From Sandaracinaceae bacterium (lineage in GTDB: Bacteria; Myxococcota_A; Polyangia; Polyangiales; Sandaracinaceae), in contig JAHBWG010000002.1 in assembly GCA_019637095.1 (NCBI GenBank), positions 124,001 to 188,000 of the forward strand: a DNA stretch of 64,000 bases. Reading direction: 5' to 3'. Positions 61,787 through 64,000 of this stretch are shown here, piece by piece. Made by a program: the position numbers and the translations under genes. The notes under the pieces were generated by a model. It was given only the letters and a program-made list of their open reading frames with translations, was not told where the DNA came from and did no database searches. Position 1 is the first letter of the stretch. Each line of letters starts with the position of its first letter.

Positions 61787-63286
61787 TTGATCTCGTCATC
61801 GTACAGCTCCAAGGACGCCCCGAGGGTCCTCGTCGTCGACGACGAGCAGGTCATCCGCGAGATCCTCGCGGACTTCTTGTCGATGGAGGGGTTCTTCGTC
61901 CGCACGGCGGAGGACGGCAGCGCGGCGCTCGTCGAGCTGTCGCGCAACCACTACGACCTCGTCCTGTCCGACCTGAAGATGCCCAACATGGGCGGGCTGG
62001 AGCTGCTGCAGGCGATCAGCAAGCACGCGCCCAACGTCGTGACCGTCATCATGACCGGGTTCGGGACGGTCGAGACGGCCATCGACGCGATGAAGCGCGG
62101 CGCCTACGACTACATCCTCAAGCCGTTCAAGGTCGAGGAGGTCGTCCACACGATCCGGCGCGGGCTCGAGAAGCGCAAGCTCCAGGCGGAGAACCTCCGG
62201 CTCAAGGAGGCGCTCTCGCTCTACAAGGTCTCCGAGGCCATCGCCGCGAGCCTCTCGCTCGACGAGGTGATGGGCACCGTGACGGACGCCGCGATCCACG
62301 AGGTCGACGCGGACCAGGTGGTCGTGCTGCTCGCGGACGGGGAGGGTGGCTACTACGAGCGCGCGTGCGAGCTCCACCCGGACTTCCGGCCGCGCTCGGG
62401 CATCGCGACGCTCGACGCGGCGGCGCTGGACGAGTACTTCCAGCAAGACCTCCCGCTGCGGGTGCGCGGGGACGAGGTGCGCAAGTACCTCGCGTCGGTG
62501 CCGCCGGACATCACGCCGCACTCGTTCATCGCGACGCGGATGATGATGCGGCAGCGCATCCTCGGGTTCCTCGCCGTCGTGAGCTACACGCGGGGCAAGC
62601 ACTTCGACGAGGGCCAGCGCAAGCTCCTGCGCATGGTGGCGAACCGTGCCGCCGCGGCGATCGAGAACGCGAAGCTCTACGAGGACCTGCAGGCCACGTT
62701 CAAGCAGACCATCAAGGGCCTCGCGAGCGCGATCGACAAGATGGACCGCTACACCGCGGGCCACAGCGAGCGCGTCGCCGCCTACGCGCAGCTCCTCGCG
62801 ATCAAGCTCGGGCTCGGCGAGGAGGAGGTCGAGATCGTCCGGCAGGCCGCGCTGATGCACGACATCGGCAAGATCGGCTGCGTGATGAACCTGAACAAGC
62901 CGGGCAAGCTCAGCCACGAGGAGTACGAGATCTTCAAGATGCACCCCGGCTTCGGGCGGGACATCCTCGAGCCGATCACGTTCCTGCACCCGCTGATCCC
63001 GGGGGTGCACCTGCACCACGAGCGCTGGGACGGCCGCGGCTATCCCCTCGGCCTGACCGCGCAAGAGATCCCGCTCATCGCGCGCATCATCAGCGTCGCG
63101 GACACCTACGACGCGATGACGAGCGATCGCGCGTACCGCAAGGCGCTGCCGCACGAGGTCGCCGTCAACGAGATCATCCGCTGCACCGGTTCGCAGTTCG
63201 ATCCGGACTGCTCGCACCCCTTCTCCGACGCGATCGAGGCGCACCGCGAAGACGCGACGGATCGCGGCGAGCCCATCCCCGAGTAG
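61787..63286 (+). CDS. REC-GAF-HD-GYP response regulator (c-di-GMP phosphodiesterase type)
   Basis: 499 residues from TTG 61787. Receiver (~10-130: VVDDE, LVLSDLKMPNMGG, ILKPFKVEE), GAF-like domain (~150-300: LYKVSEAIAASLSLDEVMG ... LLRMVANRAAAAIENAKLYE), and HD-GYP domain (~305-490) with HSERVAAYAQ, LMHDIGKIG, HHERWDGRGYP and VADTYDAMTSDRAYR, all metal ligands and the GYP loop present. Predicted to hydrolyse c-di-GMP in response to phosphorylation. No cognate kinase adjacent; the phosphorelay at 31.5-35 kb is one candidate. Confidence 0.95.
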   Translation: MISSSYSSKDAPRVLVVDDEQVIREILADFLSMEGFFVRTAEDGSAALVELSRNHYDLVLSDLKMPNMGGLELLQAISKHAPNVVTVIMTGFGTVETAIDAMKRGAYDYILKPFKVEEVVHTIRRGLEKRKLQAENLRLKEALSLYKVSEAIAASLSLDEVMGTVTDAAIHEVDADQVVVLLADGEGGYYERACELHPDFRPRSGIATLDAAALDEYFQQDLPLRVRGDEVRKYLASVPPDITPHSFIATRMMMRQRILGFLAVVSYTRGKHFDEGQRKLLRMVANRAAAAIENAKLYEDLQATFKQTIKGLASAIDKMDRYTAGHSERVAAYAQLLAIKLGLGEEEVEIVRQAALMHDIGKIGCVMNLNKPGKLSHEEYEIFKMHPGFGRDILEPITFLHPLIPGVHLHHERWDGRGYPLGLTAQEIPLIARIISVADTYDAMTSDRAYRKALPHEVAVNEIIRCTGSQFDPDCSHPFSDAIEAHREDATDRGEPIPE

Positions 63287-63328
63287 CGCCGGGTCGTTCA
63301 CCCGACGCGACGACGCCGGGACGATTCG

Positions 63329-64000
63329 TCAGAACGCGTCGCCGGGAGGCGTGGGGACCTCCCAGGTGAACGCGAGCGCGGCCGTGACGTTCCCGTACTG
63401 AACCAGGTCTGCGAACACGTAGAGGCGCACACCCACGTCGTCGGCCCCGAAGCGGACGCCGAGCTCCGGGCCCACCGAGAACAGCCACCGCGTCAGGGAC
63501 GCGTAGAGCCGCCCGCGCGAGGAGGCGTAGAGGTTGGCGAACTGGAACCCGATGCGGCCGCCGAGCCAGAGCTGGACGTGTGGGCCGAGCTGCGGCGCGT
63601 AGGCCACGAAGGGGGAGATGCCCCACCACCAGCCGTCCGCGATCTCCGAGCCCTCCTCGTAGGCGCCGTGGTCGAGGGAACCGCTCGCGTCGACCGTCCC
63701 GCCGCCGGACATCACGCCGCCGACGCGGAGCCGATCGAGGACCGCCATGGCGCGCAGATCGAAGCCAGCGAGGCCGAACCAGCCGGCGCTGAGCCGCTGA
63801 CGGTGGCCGCGGGTGCCCTCGAACGCGTGCGCGTTGCCATCGTCGAGCGCGCCCGCCGCCCCGATCGAGAGCCCGAAGCCGGGGACCCGGTTGCCGATGT
63901 AGACGTCCTCGGGGTACACGCAGAAGCCATCACGGACCCTGGTACAGTGGTAGCCGCCAGCGACGTAGAGCGGGTCGTCGATGGCGATTCGGTGGAAGGT
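63329..64000 (-). CDS. Outer-membrane beta-barrel-like protein (5' end beyond the right edge)
   Basis: The frame is open from the stop at 63329 through the right edge; a GTG at 63919 (VYPEDVYIGNRVPGFGLSIG) is internal, since TFHRIAIDDPLYVAGGYHC reads in frame above it. The visible 223 codons show alternating-polarity strands (GFGLSIGAAGALDDG; LWLGGRIGFQFANLYASSRG; GPELGVRFGADDVGVRLYVF) and end in a Phe, as in outer membrane barrels. Function unknown. It converges on the HD-GYP gene across 42 bp. Confidence 0.7.
   Translation of the reverse strand, partial: TFHRIAIDDPLYVAGGYHCTRVRDGFCVYPEDVYIGNRVPGFGLSIGAAGALDDGNAHAFEGTRGHRQRLSAGWFGLAGFDLRAMAVLDRLRVGGVMSGGGTVDASGSLDHGAYEEGSEIADGWWWGISPFVAYAPQLGPHVQLWLGGRIGFQFANLYASSRGRLYASLTRWLFSVGPELGVRFGADDVGVRLYVFADLVQYGNVTAALAFTWEVPTPPGDAF

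Overview
The window is very GC-rich bacterial DNA, coding on both strands, and reads as a chromosomal segment of a myxobacterium (Myxococcota, most likely a Polyangiales/Sandaracinus-like lineage). The inference rests on the gene content: a Ser/Thr kinase with PEGA repeats, PATAN (DUF4388) and giant TPR proteins with proline-rich linkers, MopE-type Cys/Asp-rich lipoproteins, a globin-coupled histidine kinase, multi-receiver hybrids, and frequent GTG/TTG starts. No prophage, insertion sequence, CRISPR array or rRNA operon was seen. Most of the window is conserved housekeeping DNA with lineage-specific signalling and envelope genes between.

Layout. 1-7 kb (minus): a truncated response regulator, a 1638-residue TPR protein whose N-terminus appears frameshifted, and an RpoH-type sigma factor. 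7-14 kb: an Fe-S pair (A-type carrier and YgfZ), a secreted CAP-domain protein, a small lipoprotein, a YoaK-type membrane protein, then the minus-strand operon CPBP protease - HAD phosphatase - nadC - birA. 14-19 kb: dnaG - rpoD - tRNA(CAU) - coiled-coil zinc-ribbon protein. 19-25 kb (minus): ilvE, a PATAN/TPR regulator and glnE. 25-31 kb: yajC-secD-secF and recJ. 31.5-35 kb: a three-gene phosphorelay (globin-coupled kinase, twin receiver, REC-HK-REC-REC). 35-37.6 kb (minus): marR - BKACE - enoyl-CoA hydratase. 37.7-40.4 kb: a small membrane protein, a catalytically degenerate oligoribonuclease homologue and a MopE-like protein. 40.4-46.2 kb: tilS - ftsH - folP - cdaA - cdaR, which includes a c-di-AMP synthase and its regulator. 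46.2-48.4 kb: a zinc-ribbon lipoprotein-like gene followed by an SdpA/DUF5819-like and HTTM pair. 48-57 kb: Ser/Thr kinase, TPR protein, large MopE-like lipoprotein, CoA-transferase, propeller-DUF1963 fusion, PP2C phosphatase. 57.6-64 kb: FHA-GGDEF protein, deoxynucleoside kinase, HELGH lipoprotein, CPBP protease, REC-GAF-HD-GYP protein, and an outer-membrane-type protein running off the right edge.

How the genes work together. The window holds protein export (YajC-SecDF) and quality control (FtsH, RpoH); replication and transcription initiation (DnaG, RpoD); nitrogen control (GlnE); and both enzymatic ends of c-di-GMP signalling (GGDEF with an intact I-site, HD-GYP). It also holds c-di-AMP synthesis and opposing Ser/Thr kinase and PP2C phosphatase activities.

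The most unusual structure is not a gene. It is a dispersed family of composite intergenic repeats built from 6-11 bp perfect hairpins, mostly with 3-nt loops. At seven loci the array begins at the TGA stop codon of the upstream gene and is oriented with that gene.
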